Shown here one piece after another: positions 1 to 8,655 of a stretch of DNA of 64,000 bases; position 1 is the first letter of the stretch, and every line of letters starts with the position of its first letter. This DNA is from JBPEWY01 sp965224095 (GTDB lineage: Bacteria; Bacteroidota; Bacteroidia; Flavobacteriales; Flavobacteriaceae), in assembly GCA_965224095.1 (NCBI GenBank), contig OZ245039.1, positions 806,001 through 870,000 on the forward strand, given 5' to 3'. Made by a program: the position numbers and the translations under genes. The notes beneath the pieces are model-generated. The model was not told the DNA's origin. It made no database searches and worked only from the letters and a program-made list of their open reading frames with translations.

Positions 1-1
1 T

Positions 2-517
2 TCCACAGATCTTCTGGATTACGTAGAAGATCATCAAAAAAGGCTTGTTTCTATTCCTATAGGGAGTACCGTAGGGAATGCCGGATGTCTGGAGCACAGC
101 TTCGGAGGAAATGCCGTACGGGGTATACAAACAAGAAAATACCTTATTGAAACCGCGCTTACTTATTTGAATAGTCCGTACCTCTGGGGAGGTAAAACCC
201 CTTTTGGAATTGATTGCTCAGGCTTCACTCAGATGGTATACCGAATAAGCGGATACCATATTCTCAGAGATGCCTCTCAACAGGCTACTCAGGGCGAAGC
301 TCTTAGTTTTATTGAAGAATCGGAACCTGGTGATCTTGCTTTTTTTGACAATGCCGAAGGAAAAATAATTCATGTGGGAATTATTATGACCGATAATTAT
401 ATTATTCATGCCCATGGAAAAGTAAGAATAGACCGGATAGATCATACCGGGATTTTTAATGTAGATGAACATCGATATTCACACCAGCTCAGGGTAATTA
501 AAAAAATTATCTCCTGA
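2..517 (+). CDS. NlpC/P60 family cysteine peptidase (5' end outside window)
   Basis: Likely a cell-wall endopeptidase that cuts peptidoglycan stem peptides (peptidase family C40). The open frame runs in from the left edge without a start, so the N-terminus, probably an SH3-like targeting region, is missing. The visible catalytic domain has the NlpC/P60 order: YLWGGKTPFGIDCSGF with the nucleophile Cys, then HVGIIM with the catalytic His, then HAHGKVRID. A TTG at 167 is in frame but would delete the beginning of the fold, so the gene most likely starts upstream of position 1. It converges on the TPR gene, with a shared terminator between them. The family call is firm; the exact substrate is not visible. 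Confidence 0.88.
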   Translation, partial: STDLLDYVEDHQKRLVSIPIGSTVGNAGCLEHSFGGNAVRGIQTRKYLIETALTYLNSPYLWGGKTPFGIDCSGFTQMVYRISGYHILRDASQQATQGEALSFIEESEPGDLAFFDNAEGKIIHVGIIMTDNYIIHAHGKVRIDRIDHTGIFNVDEHRYSHQLRVIKKIIS

Positions 518-531
518 AAAGGTATATCAAT

Positions 532-567
532 AAAAAAAAGCTCCGGCAAAATCCGGAGCTTTTTTTA
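532..567. terminator. Bidirectional intrinsic terminator
   Basis: GCTCCGG (540-546), loop CAAAAT, CCGGAGC (553-559), flanked by an A-run on the left and a T-run on the right. It can therefore stop transcription from both the NlpC/P60 gene (+) and the gyrA-TPR operon (-). Confidence 0.9.
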
Positions 568-582
568 TTCAATATGTATTAT

Positions 583-1848
583 TTATTCTTCCAAGAGTTT
601 TTTAACTCTCAGGTAATTATCATTATCTCCCAAAGCTCCGTAAACATTTTTCAATTGCTCCAGCAAACTCTTGTCTCCGGCATTTGTTTTCAACCCGTCT
701 TCAAGAACTTTAGCTCCTTCGGTAAAAAGATCGTCTTTCTGCTTTTTAAGCTCGTCGTATTTTTGAATATCGGCTCTTGAACTTCCCAATGCATTCATTT
801 CATCGATCAATGCATTTCCTTCATTGATATAAGAAGTAGATAAATTCAAGATAGCATTCACATAATTCGGATTGATCGCTATAGCCTTGTTATACGCTTT
901 TCTCGATTCCTCATAATTTCCCTGCTCCATATTAACAACCCCGATATTATAGTGCAGATCCGGGTTATCCGGGGCCATTTGAGCGGCCTCGGCCATAAGG
1001 TCTTTAAATTTATTTCTATCGCCCAGTTTAAGGTATAAATTAGCCTCATTAAGAACTAAATTTACATCGTTAGGATAGGCAGCTCTGGCTTCTGAAAAAG
1101 CGGCTTTAGCCTTATCATTTTCTTCAAGCTGTAAATATATCAGAGCAATATTCTTTACAATTTCCGCTTTCTTGGAAGGTGATCTTTCATCCTTCGGATC
1201 TGTATAAGAACCGGCCTTAACCATCAGATCTCTTTGAGTTTTAGGCATTTCTTCTGCCTCTCCCGTCTCTGCATTCACAGCCGTATACTTCATTTCACTA
1301 CCGTCGTAGTCCATATCCTTCAACTCGTTATAATATTTAAGTGCCGACTCGTAATCAGCTCCATTTACCGCACTACTCGCAGCATAGTAAAGGTATACTG
1401 TATCTTTTTTACTTAGGGTATAACTCAAATACAACTTCCGTGCAGCATCGCTGTATTTCTTATTCTTGTTATCTTCTACGGCAGCATTTACTAAATCGGC
1501 AGTCATGTTTTGCATTAATTCAACCGCTTCGGCCGTATATTTCTTTTTGGTAGCTTCTTCGAAAGCAATAAGTTCTTTTAAAGAGCTGATCGCCGTATCA
1601 AATGAAGCATCGGCATCCATTCCTTTTTTGGCCATATCATGATAAACCTTTCCTTTTAGGAAGTAATACTGCGCTTTGTATTTATCATCAGCACTGGCAA
1701 TAGAAGAAGAGGCACTCTCAATAGCTGCTTTTGCACCAGCTACATCCCCGGACTTTAAAGCTTTATCGGCAGCCTTCAATTCATTTTTCTGTGCGAAGGC
1801 AGTCACCGAAAGTAACATAGCCGAAGCTATTAATAATTTAGTTCTCAT
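583..1848 (-). CDS. Exported tetratricopeptide-repeat protein
   Basis: A periplasmic or surface TPR protein of unknown partner. With the start at 1848 the protein begins MRTKLLIASAMLLSVTAFAQ, a clean Sec signal peptide ending in AFA-Q. An in-frame ATG at 1872 adds eight basic residues and is less likely. TPR-type helices are seen across the mature part, for example LHYNIGVVNMEQGNYEESRK followed by AIAINPNYVNAILNLS. The gene lies just behind gyrA on the same strand (26 nt gap, 2 nt with the longer start), so it is probably cotranscribed. The same gyrA-TPR pairing is, from memory, common in flavobacteria. No enzymatic motif is visible. Confidence 0.85.
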   Translation of the reverse strand: MRTKLLIASAMLLSVTAFAQKNELKAADKALKSGDVAGAKAAIESASSSIASADDKYKAQYYFLKGKVYHDMAKKGMDADASFDTAISSLKELIAFEEATKKKYTAEAVELMQNMTADLVNAAVEDNKNKKYSDAARKLYLSYTLSKKDTVYLYYAASSAVNGADYESALKYYNELKDMDYDGSEMKYTAVNAETGEAEEMPKTQRDLMVKAGSYTDPKDERSPSKKAEIVKNIALIYLQLEENDKAKAAFSEARAAYPNDVNLVLNEANLYLKLGDRNKFKDLMAEAAQMAPDNPDLHYNIGVVNMEQGNYEESRKAYNKAIAINPNYVNAILNLSTSYINEGNALIDEMNALGSSRADIQKYDELKKQKDDLFTEGAKVLEDGLKTNAGDKSLLEQLKNVYGALGDNDNYLRVKKLLEE

Positions 1849-1874
1849 TTTTTTTCCTGTTTGTTTTTTCAAAA

Positions 1875-4397
1875 TTAATCATTTGTTTCGACACTACCAT
1901 TATCAAGAGCCGTGCCAGGCTCATTTACTTCAATATCACGAATGTCATTTACATCGTCTTCATCCTTCATTACTTTAGCAACCGCAGCTATCGAATCACT
2001 TCCCTTAATATTGATAAGTTTAACCCCCTGAGTAGCTCTTCCCATCACTCTAAGGTCCTCAACTTCCATTCGGATAGCTATCCCCGATTTATTAATAATC
2101 ATTAAATCATCGGAATCCGAAACGTTTTTAATGGCTACCAATTTACCTGTTTTTTCGGTAATAGAAATGGTTTTTACTCCTTTCCCGCCTCGATTCGTAA
2201 TTCTGTAGTCGTCAAGACTCGAACGTTTCCCGTATCCGTTTTCGGAAACCACTAGAATATCTTCTTCAAAATTGTGAATGGTTATCATTCCAACCACTTC
2301 ATCCTGTTCGTCGGCCAGACTTATTCCGCGTACTCCGGAAGCATTTCTTCCCATCGGCCTCGTTTTACTTTCTTCAAAACGAATTGCTTTACCTGATTTT
2401 ACTGCAAGTAATACCTGGCTGTTTCCGGTGGTCAGTTTCGCCTCCAAAAGCTCATCGCCTTCCCGGATTGTAATGGCATTAATTCCATTTTGTCTGGGAC
2501 GGGAGTATTGTTCCAGCGATGTTTTCTTTACCACTCCCTTATTCGTAGCCATAATAACATAATGGCTGTTTATATAGTCCTGATCCTTGAGGTCCTTAGT
2601 ACAAATAAATGCCTTTACCTTATCGGTTGTTTCTATATTAATAAGATTCTGAATAGCCCTTCCTTTCGACGTTTTACTCCCTTCCGGTATTTCGTATACC
2701 CGCATCCAGAAACATTTTCCTTTTTGAGTGAAGAAAAGCATGTACTGATGATTGGTTCCCACAAACAAATGCTCCAGGAAATCTTCATTCCTGGTGGAAG
2801 ATCCCTTTTGTCCGACACCTCCTCTATGCTGGGTTTTGTACTCGGTTAATGGCGTTCTTTTTATATAACCAGCGTGCGAGATTGTAATAACCACCTTTTC
2901 ATCGGGGATCATATCCTCTATACTAAGGTCTCCGCCGGCATATTCTATATTAGACCTTCTTTCATCACCATAACGCGCTTTAATATCGGTCAGTTCTTCC
3001 TTAATAATTTCCATCCGGCGCTCTTTTTTAGCCAGAATATCTTTTAAATCTTCTATGGTCTTAATCAATTGATCGTATTCTGACCGGAGTTTATCCTGTT
3101 CGAGGCCCGTTAATTGACGTAATCTCATTTCAACGATTGCTCTGGCCTGTATTTCAGTCAGATCAAAACGTTCTATAAGCCTTGCCCTGGCCTCTTCCGG
3201 GCTCTTGGAAGCCCGTATCAGTGCAATCACTTCATCAATATTATCCGAAGCAATAATAAGCCCTTCCAGAATATGTGCTCTTTCCTCGGCTTTTTTAAGC
3301 TCATACTGGGTTCTGCGAACCACCACCTCATGACGATGTTCCACAAAATAGTGGATCATTTCTTTCAGGTTTAAGAGGCGCGGACGTCCGTTTACCAGTG
3401 CAATATTATTTACGCTAAACGAGGATTGTAATGCTGTATATTTAAATAACAGATTGAGCACGATGTTAGGGATAGCATCCCGTTTTAATACGTAAACAAT
3501 ACGCATTCCCTTTCTGTCAGACTCATCTCTAATAGTAGAAATCCCTTCTATCTTTTTATCGTTGACCAAATCGGCAGTTTTTTTAATCATATCTGCCTTA
3601 TTTACCTGATACGGAATTTCCGTTACCACAATGCATTCACGTCCCTGCACCTCTTCAAAAGATGCTTTCGCCCTCATTACAACACGCCCTCTACCGGTTT
3701 TAAATGCTTCCCGAACTCCGTCATACCCATATATGGTACCTCCCGTAGGAAAGTCCGGAGCTTTAACATGCTCCATGAGTTCGTCAATTTCAATATCGTT
3801 GTTATTGATATAAGCAATGGTACCATCAACTACTTCCGATAAGTTGTGCGGAGGCATATTTGTAGCCATCCCAACCGCGATTCCGGAAGCTCCGTTTACA
3901 AGTAAATTTGGCACCTTGGTGGGCAACACCGTTGGTTCGTTAAGTGTGTCATCAAAATTAAGCTGATGATCTACGGTATCTTTATCTATATCGGCGAGCA
4001 TATCCTCGGATATCTTTCTCAATCGCGCTTCGGTATAACGCATTGCTGCCGGACTGTCACCATCCACCGAACCGAAGTTTCCCTGTCCGTCTACCAGCAT
4101 ATAGCGCAAGCTCCACTCCTGTGCCATACGCACCATGGAATCATAAACCGACGTATCGCCGTGCGGGTGGTATTTTCCGAGTACCTCACCCACAATCCTT
4201 GCCGATTTTTTATGGGCTCTGTTACTCAAAACTCCCAGCTCATACATCCCGTAAAGTACTCTTCTGTGTACAGGTTTCAAACCATCCCTGACATCCGGTA
4301 AGGCACGTGACACAATGACCGACATTGAATAATCAATGTAGGCCGATTTCATTTCATCTTCAATGTTAATAGGAATCAATTTTTCTCCTTCTGCCAT
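1875..4397 (-). CDS. gyrA: DNA gyrase subunit A
   Basis: Breakage-reunion subunit of DNA gyrase, which introduces negative supercoils together with GyrB. The 840-residue length is normal. The N-terminal winged-helix region carries HPHGD (77-81) and the active-site tyrosine in AAMRYTEARL (Tyr121). The coiled-coil arm follows, and the C-terminal beta-pinwheel has repeated GyrA-type blades with a GyrA-box-like QHRGGVG. In the quinolone-resistance region the position equivalent to E. coli Ser83 is Thr82, with Asp86 kept; I do not read this as resistance without relatives for comparison. It starts the minus-strand operon that continues into the TPR gene and is divergent from clpC. Confidence 0.98.
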   Translation of the reverse strand: MAEGEKLIPINIEDEMKSAYIDYSMSVIVSRALPDVRDGLKPVHRRVLYGMYELGVLSNRAHKKSARIVGEVLGKYHPHGDTSVYDSMVRMAQEWSLRYMLVDGQGNFGSVDGDSPAAMRYTEARLRKISEDMLADIDKDTVDHQLNFDDTLNEPTVLPTKVPNLLVNGASGIAVGMATNMPPHNLSEVVDGTIAYINNNDIEIDELMEHVKAPDFPTGGTIYGYDGVREAFKTGRGRVVMRAKASFEEVQGRECIVVTEIPYQVNKADMIKKTADLVNDKKIEGISTIRDESDRKGMRIVYVLKRDAIPNIVLNLLFKYTALQSSFSVNNIALVNGRPRLLNLKEMIHYFVEHRHEVVVRRTQYELKKAEERAHILEGLIIASDNIDEVIALIRASKSPEEARARLIERFDLTEIQARAIVEMRLRQLTGLEQDKLRSEYDQLIKTIEDLKDILAKKERRMEIIKEELTDIKARYGDERRSNIEYAGGDLSIEDMIPDEKVVITISHAGYIKRTPLTEYKTQHRGGVGQKGSSTRNEDFLEHLFVGTNHQYMLFFTQKGKCFWMRVYEIPEGSKTSKGRAIQNLINIETTDKVKAFICTKDLKDQDYINSHYVIMATNKGVVKKTSLEQYSRPRQNGINAITIREGDELLEAKLTTGNSQVLLAVKSGKAIRFEESKTRPMGRNASGVRGISLADEQDEVVGMITIHNFEEDILVVSENGYGKRSSLDDYRITNRGGKGVKTISITEKTGKLVAIKNVSDSDDLMIINKSGIAIRMEVEDLRVMGRATQGVKLINIKGSDSIAAVAKVMKDEDDVNDIRDIEVNEPGTALDNGSVETND

Positions 4398-4657
4398 ACG
4401 AATCTTTTTTAATAAAAAGTTTGTTTACAAATCGAGCCAATATACGGAAAATCTACTCTTTTGAAAGAAGTTAAAAGCCAGAATTTTAAGGATTTTATCA
4501 ACATTACGACTATGGAAAATAGTTGATAATTTGACGGGTGTTTTTTTTGAAAATGATGTTTTTTTTTGTCAATTAGCTACACTTAGTCGAATATGGGTAC
4601 AGTTTTTGCCCAATACATAGTTGTTTTTACTATTTTTAAATGCTGAAAGGAATAGAT
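4398..4657. promoter_or_regulatory. Divergent gyrA/clpC intergenic region with an inverted repeat
   Basis: This 260-bp AT-rich gap must hold both promoters. I found no perfect TAnnTTTG in either direction; TAGATTTT on the minus strand is the nearest for gyrA. An 8-bp perfect inverted repeat, TTATCAAC (4495-4502) and GTTGATAA (4522-4529), with a 19-nt spacer could be an operator. Its role is unproven. Confidence 0.35.
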
Positions 4658-7204
4658 ATGGATGATAATTTTTCACCGAGGGTTAAAGATGTAATTGCGT
4701 ACAGCAAGGAAGAAGCGTTGCGGTTGGGTCATGATTTTATTGGTACCGAACACTTAATGCTTGGATTGTTGCGTGACGGAAGTGGTAAAGCCATTAATAT
4801 TTTAAGCGCTCTTCAAATTGATTTGGATACCCTTAGAAGAAAGGTAGAAATACTCAGTCCGGCCAATCCGGGAGTAGGGCCGATTTCTAACGACAAAAAG
4901 AACCTGCACCTAACCCGACAAGCTGAACGGGCATTAAAAACAACTTTTCTGGAAGCCAAACTTTTTCAGAGCTCTTCCATTAATACTGCACATTTATTAT
5001 TGTGTATTCTGCGTAATGAAAACGATCCTACAACCAAATTACTCAATAAACTGAAAGTTGATTACGATATTGTAAAGGAACAATTCAAATCGATGATCAC
5101 CAGTGATGATGATTTCCTGGATACTCCTTCCGCAGAATCCTATTCAGACGATTCGGATGCTTCCGAAGAAGGAAGAGATAATCCTTTTAGCAGTTCAGGC
5201 GGTAAAGCCAGTAAAAAATCTAAAACACCCGTACTGGATAATTTCGGACGAGACCTTACCTACCTGGCTGAAGAAGGCAAACTGGACCCGGTGGTGGGAA
5301 GGGAAAAAGAAATTCAACGGGTTTCCCAGGTACTCAGCCGACGGAAAAAGAACAATCCCTTGCTTATTGGTGAGCCCGGAGTTGGTAAAAGTGCTATTGC
5401 CGAAGGGTTGGCTCTTCGTATCGTCAAGAAAAAAGTTTCCCGGATACTCTACGGTAAACGGGTAGTTACCCTGGATCTGGCATCGCTCGTAGCGGGTACC
5501 AAGTACCGGGGGCAATTTGAAGAACGGATGAAAGCGGTGATGAACGAGCTTGAAAAAAATGACGATATCATCCTTTTTATTGATGAAATTCACACTATTG
5601 TAGGTGCCGGCGGGGCAACAGGCAGTCTGGATGCCTCCAATATGTTTAAACCCGCATTGGCCCGGGGTGAAATACAGTGCATTGGAGCTACTACGCTGGA
5701 CGAATACCGCCAGTATATCGAGAAAGACGGTGCCCTGGAAAGAAGATTTCAGAAAGTAATGGTTGAACCCACTTCGATTGACGAAACCATTGAGATTCTT
5801 CACAATATTAAAGAGAAATACGAGGAGCATCATAACGTTGATTATACAGATAATGCGATTGAGGCTTGTGTAAAGCTTACCAGCAGATATATTACAGATC
5901 GTTTCCTGCCGGATAAGGCTATCGATGCTTTGGATGAAGCCGGTTCCAGAGTTCATATAACCAATATGGAAGTGCCCAAGCAAATTCTGGAATTGGAAAA
6001 ACAATTGGATGAAGTGCGTGAGCTTAAAAATTCGGTTGTTAAAAAGCAAAAATACGAAGAGGCAGCCAAGCTGAGAGATGATGAAAAGAAACTGGAAAAG
6101 GAACTTGCGGTAGCTCAGGAAAAATGGGAAGAAGAGAGCAAACTGCACAGAGAAGTGGTTTCTGAAGACAACGTTGCCGATGTGGTATCGATGATGAGTG
6201 GAATTCCGGTGACCAAAATCGCGCAAACCGAAAGCAATAAACTGGCCAAACTTCCGGATCTTATAAAAGGCAGGGTAATTGGTCAGGATGAAGCGGTAGC
6301 TAAAGTTTCTAAAGCTATTCAGCGGAATCGCGCCGGTTTAAAAGACCCTAATAAACCCATAGGTTCATTTATTTTCCTCGGACAGACCGGAGTTGGAAAA
6401 ACGCAATTGGCAAAAGTACTGGCCAGTGAATTGTTTGACTCTGAAGATGCGCTGGTTCGAATTGATATGAGCGAATACATGGAAAAATTTGCTATTTCAA
6501 GACTCATCGGAGCCCCTCCGGGTTATGTGGGTTATGAAGAAGGTGGGCAATTAACCGAAAAAGTACGGAGAAAACCCTATGCGGTTATTCTTCTCGATGA
6601 GGTGGAAAAAGCGCATCCCGATGTATTTAATATGCTCCTGCAGGTACTGGATGATGGGTATCTTACCGATAGTCTGGGACGAAAAATAGATTTTAGAAAT
6701 ACGATTATCATCATGACCTCCAATATCGGAGCAAGACAGCTTAAGGATTTTGGGCAGGGTGTCGGTTTCGGTACGGCAGCCAAAAAAGCGCAGGCCGATG
6801 AACATCAGAAAAGTGTGATAGAAAATGCACTGAAAAAAGCTTTCGCTCCCGAATTCCTGAACAGGATCGACGATGTAATTGTCTTTAACCCATTAGAAAG
6901 AGAACATATTCACCGGATTATCGATATCGAACTGGAAAAACTCTATGCCAGAATAAAAGACATCGGATATCATCTTTCGTTAAGTGAAAAAGCCAAGGAC
7001 TATATTGCTGAGAAAGGATTTGACAGACAATATGGAGCAAGGCCTTTAAAAAGAGCCATACAAAAATATATTGAAGATGCATTGGCAGAGGAAATTGTAA
7101 ATTCGAAACTTTCTGAAGGAGATAGTATTTTTATGGATTTAGATCCCAAAACCAACGAACTTACCATTGATATAAAAAAGGCTGGCGAAAAAACGGAATC
7201 GTAA
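4658..7204 (+). CDS. clpC: ATP-dependent Clp protease ATP-binding subunit ClpC
   Basis: Hsp100 unfoldase that feeds substrates to ClpP in the cytosol. Domain order: Clp N-terminal repeats (about 1-145), a linker rich in Ser/Asp, AAA+ module 1 with Walker A GEPGVGKS near residue 238, a middle region with a UVR-type motif (YEEAAKLRDDEKKLEKEL) that marks ClpC rather than ClpB or ClpA, and AAA+ module 2 with Walker A GQTGVGKT near 574. I chose the ATG at 4658 (MDDNFSPRV), where ClpC homology begins, over the in-frame ATG at 4640; AAAGGAA lies just upstream of 4658. It is transcribed divergently from gyrA. Confidence 0.96.
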   Translation: MDDNFSPRVKDVIAYSKEEALRLGHDFIGTEHLMLGLLRDGSGKAINILSALQIDLDTLRRKVEILSPANPGVGPISNDKKNLHLTRQAERALKTTFLEAKLFQSSSINTAHLLLCILRNENDPTTKLLNKLKVDYDIVKEQFKSMITSDDDFLDTPSAESYSDDSDASEEGRDNPFSSSGGKASKKSKTPVLDNFGRDLTYLAEEGKLDPVVGREKEIQRVSQVLSRRKKNNPLLIGEPGVGKSAIAEGLALRIVKKKVSRILYGKRVVTLDLASLVAGTKYRGQFEERMKAVMNELEKNDDIILFIDEIHTIVGAGGATGSLDASNMFKPALARGEIQCIGATTLDEYRQYIEKDGALERRFQKVMVEPTSIDETIEILHNIKEKYEEHHNVDYTDNAIEACVKLTSRYITDRFLPDKAIDALDEAGSRVHITNMEVPKQILELEKQLDEVRELKNSVVKKQKYEEAAKLRDDEKKLEKELAVAQEKWEEESKLHREVVSEDNVADVVSMMSGIPVTKIAQTESNKLAKLPDLIKGRVIGQDEAVAKVSKAIQRNRAGLKDPNKPIGSFIFLGQTGVGKTQLAKVLASELFDSEDALVRIDMSEYMEKFAISRLIGAPPGYVGYEEGGQLTEKVRRKPYAVILLDEVEKAHPDVFNMLLQVLDDGYLTDSLGRKIDFRNTIIIMTSNIGARQLKDFGQGVGFGTAAKKAQADEHQKSVIENALKKAFAPEFLNRIDDVIVFNPLEREHIHRIIDIELEKLYARIKDIGYHLSLSEKAKDYIAEKGFDRQYGARPLKRAIQKYIEDALAEEIVNSKLSEGDSIFMDLDPKTNELTIDIKKAGEKTES

Positions 7205-7255
7205 CAAACATAAAAGGAATAAAAATTCTTTTCCTTAAAAGTTCATTATAGATAA

Positions 7256-7639
7256 ATGAGTAAGTCCAAAGTTGTTTTTTTGGGTATATTATCATTTTTA
7301 CCCGTCTTGTTTATAGCGCTCTACTTCGTTTTGTTTTTTGGCTTTTTTCTCACGGGAATTGTAGAAGCCGAACGAGCCGGAAATCAGGATGATTTGCCAA
7401 TCGCCTTCTTTACCAATATGGTTTGGTTAATGGGGTGTCTTCTCCTGGGGATAACCTTATCGGTAGGGTTAATGGTCTATTATATTGTGCATGCCCATAA
7501 CAACCCTAAAAATGATAACAGCAAAAAAATAATGTGGACACTGATCCTGATTTTTGTGGGTTTGATTGGAAATATTGTATATTTTTTTGTAGAAATTCTC
7601 CCGCTTCGTAAACCATCTTTATCCAGCACTTCCGGTTAA
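7256..7639 (+). CDS. Small inner-membrane protein of unknown function
   Basis: A 127-residue protein with three hydrophobic segments (about 7-32, 50-75 and 90-113). The last segment, WTLILIFVGLIGNIVYFFVE, resembles the PLDc_N-type membrane anchor seen as a stand-alone domain in many bacteria, but this is only a pattern likeness. It starts 51 nt after clpC on the same strand and could be read from the clpC transcript. I do not assign a function. Confidence 0.7.
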   Translation: MSKSKVVFLGILSFLPVLFIALYFVLFFGFFLTGIVEAERAGNQDDLPIAFFTNMVWLMGCLLLGITLSVGLMVYYIVHAHNNPKNDNSKKIMWTLILIFVGLIGNIVYFFVEILPLRKPSLSSTSG

Positions 7640-7760
7640 CTTTTTTATCGTATTGTAGTACACTGTTAATCCCAACAAATAAAACTGCGGTTTATCTAGT
7701 TTTTTTCTAAACTGGTACAGAATCGTCTACTTTAGAATTGAGAATTTAAGAGAACACTAT

Positions 7761-8156
7761 ATGCAAATGACTGCTTCCCCCTCCAACGGGGTGGTTAAAC
7801 GTTACCACCTTGGCATTGGTCAGGTTGATATTTACGATAATTTTATGGTAGCTATCATCAATGAAGGTATTACCATGACCCTGGAAAGAGCCTTTGAGCT
7901 CGTAGGTATTTCAGAAATACATTTCAGGCATAAAGATTTTGTATATATCACCGTCCGAAAGCATTCGTATGCCGTTGACCCGACTGCCTATACACACATT
8001 ACGGAAATTGAAAACTTAAAAGGTATTGCTATTGTTTCCAGAAAAAGCATTGATACACATAATATTCGAATAGAAAAACAATTCTACAAAAAACCGATGG
8101 AGCTTTTTAAAAATACTCCGGACGCCATTTCCTGGGCTAAGAGAATACTGGGTTAA
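7761..8156 (+). CDS. Conserved hypothetical protein, first of a paralogous pair
   Basis: A 131-residue soluble protein with no signal peptide. It aligns along its full length with the protein at 8268-8639: both carry YDNF or FDNF near the start, then I(I/N)EGI, HF(R/K), SY(A/S)VDP and a central IAVVS-like strand, ending in an amphipathic helix (AISWAKRILG). The alternating strands and helices suggest a small STAS/SpoIIAA-like fold; that is an inference from pattern only. The preceding gap holds a small AGTTT/AAACT hairpin. Function unknown. Confidence 0.65.
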   Translation: MQMTASPSNGVVKRYHLGIGQVDIYDNFMVAIINEGITMTLERAFELVGISEIHFRHKDFVYITVRKHSYAVDPTAYTHITEIENLKGIAIVSRKSIDTHNIRIEKQFYKKPMELFKNTPDAISWAKRILG

Positions 8157-8267
8157 TACATAGTTTTATCACTTTCACAACACAAACCGGCAATCTCTCA
8201 TCTTTTTTTTGGGTAGTAAAATACCACTTAGTATCTTCTGCCCTTATTTCATAAACCTCAACTATTT

Positions 8268-8639
8268 ATGCTGGCCAAATACGATTTGAATTTTGGGTCT
8301 GTCTATGTTTTCGACAACTTTCTCATGTCTATTATCGACGAGGGTATTGCCTTTCGAACCGAAGAAAACAAACAATTACTTGAAATATCCCGGTTGCACT
8401 TTAAAGATAAACCCTATGGATATATTTCTCACAGAGTTTATTCGTATTCCGTTGACCCCGTGGTGTATACAGAATCGTCAAAAGAATCAAATCTGACGGC
8501 CATCGCTGTGGTCTCCGAAAACCCGATAAACAAATTGGGCATTGAAGTGGAAAAAATCTTTTTCGATCGCGAAATTAAGCATTTCAACCTGATTGAAGAT
8601 GCTAAAAAATGGATCAAACAAACACTGCGGTATCGGTAA
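8268..8639 (+). CDS. Conserved hypothetical protein, second of a paralogous pair
   Basis: A 123-residue soluble protein, clearly a diverged duplicate of the preceding gene: shared FDNF, DEGI, LHFKDK, YSYSVDP and IAVVSE blocks. The two genes are 111 nt apart and may be transcribed separately. The gene converges on hutH, with only 16 nt between the stop codons and no hairpin there. Function unknown. Confidence 0.65.
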   Translation: MLAKYDLNFGSVYVFDNFLMSIIDEGIAFRTEENKQLLEISRLHFKDKPYGYISHRVYSYSVDPVVYTESSKESNLTAIAVVSENPINKLGIEVEKIFFDREIKHFNLIEDAKKWIKQTLRYR

Positions 8640-8655
8640 TCCTTTCTTTTTTATT

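Noticed and set aside
1875..4397. Thr at the GyrA position equivalent to E. coli Ser83 as a sign of quinolone resistance
   Set aside because: It may be the natural residue in this lineage; without wild-type relatives for comparison the claim is not supported.
5195..6226. 343-codon frame antisense to clpC
   Set aside because: A shadow of the clpC coding frame; hydrophobic, low-complexity composition and no start context.
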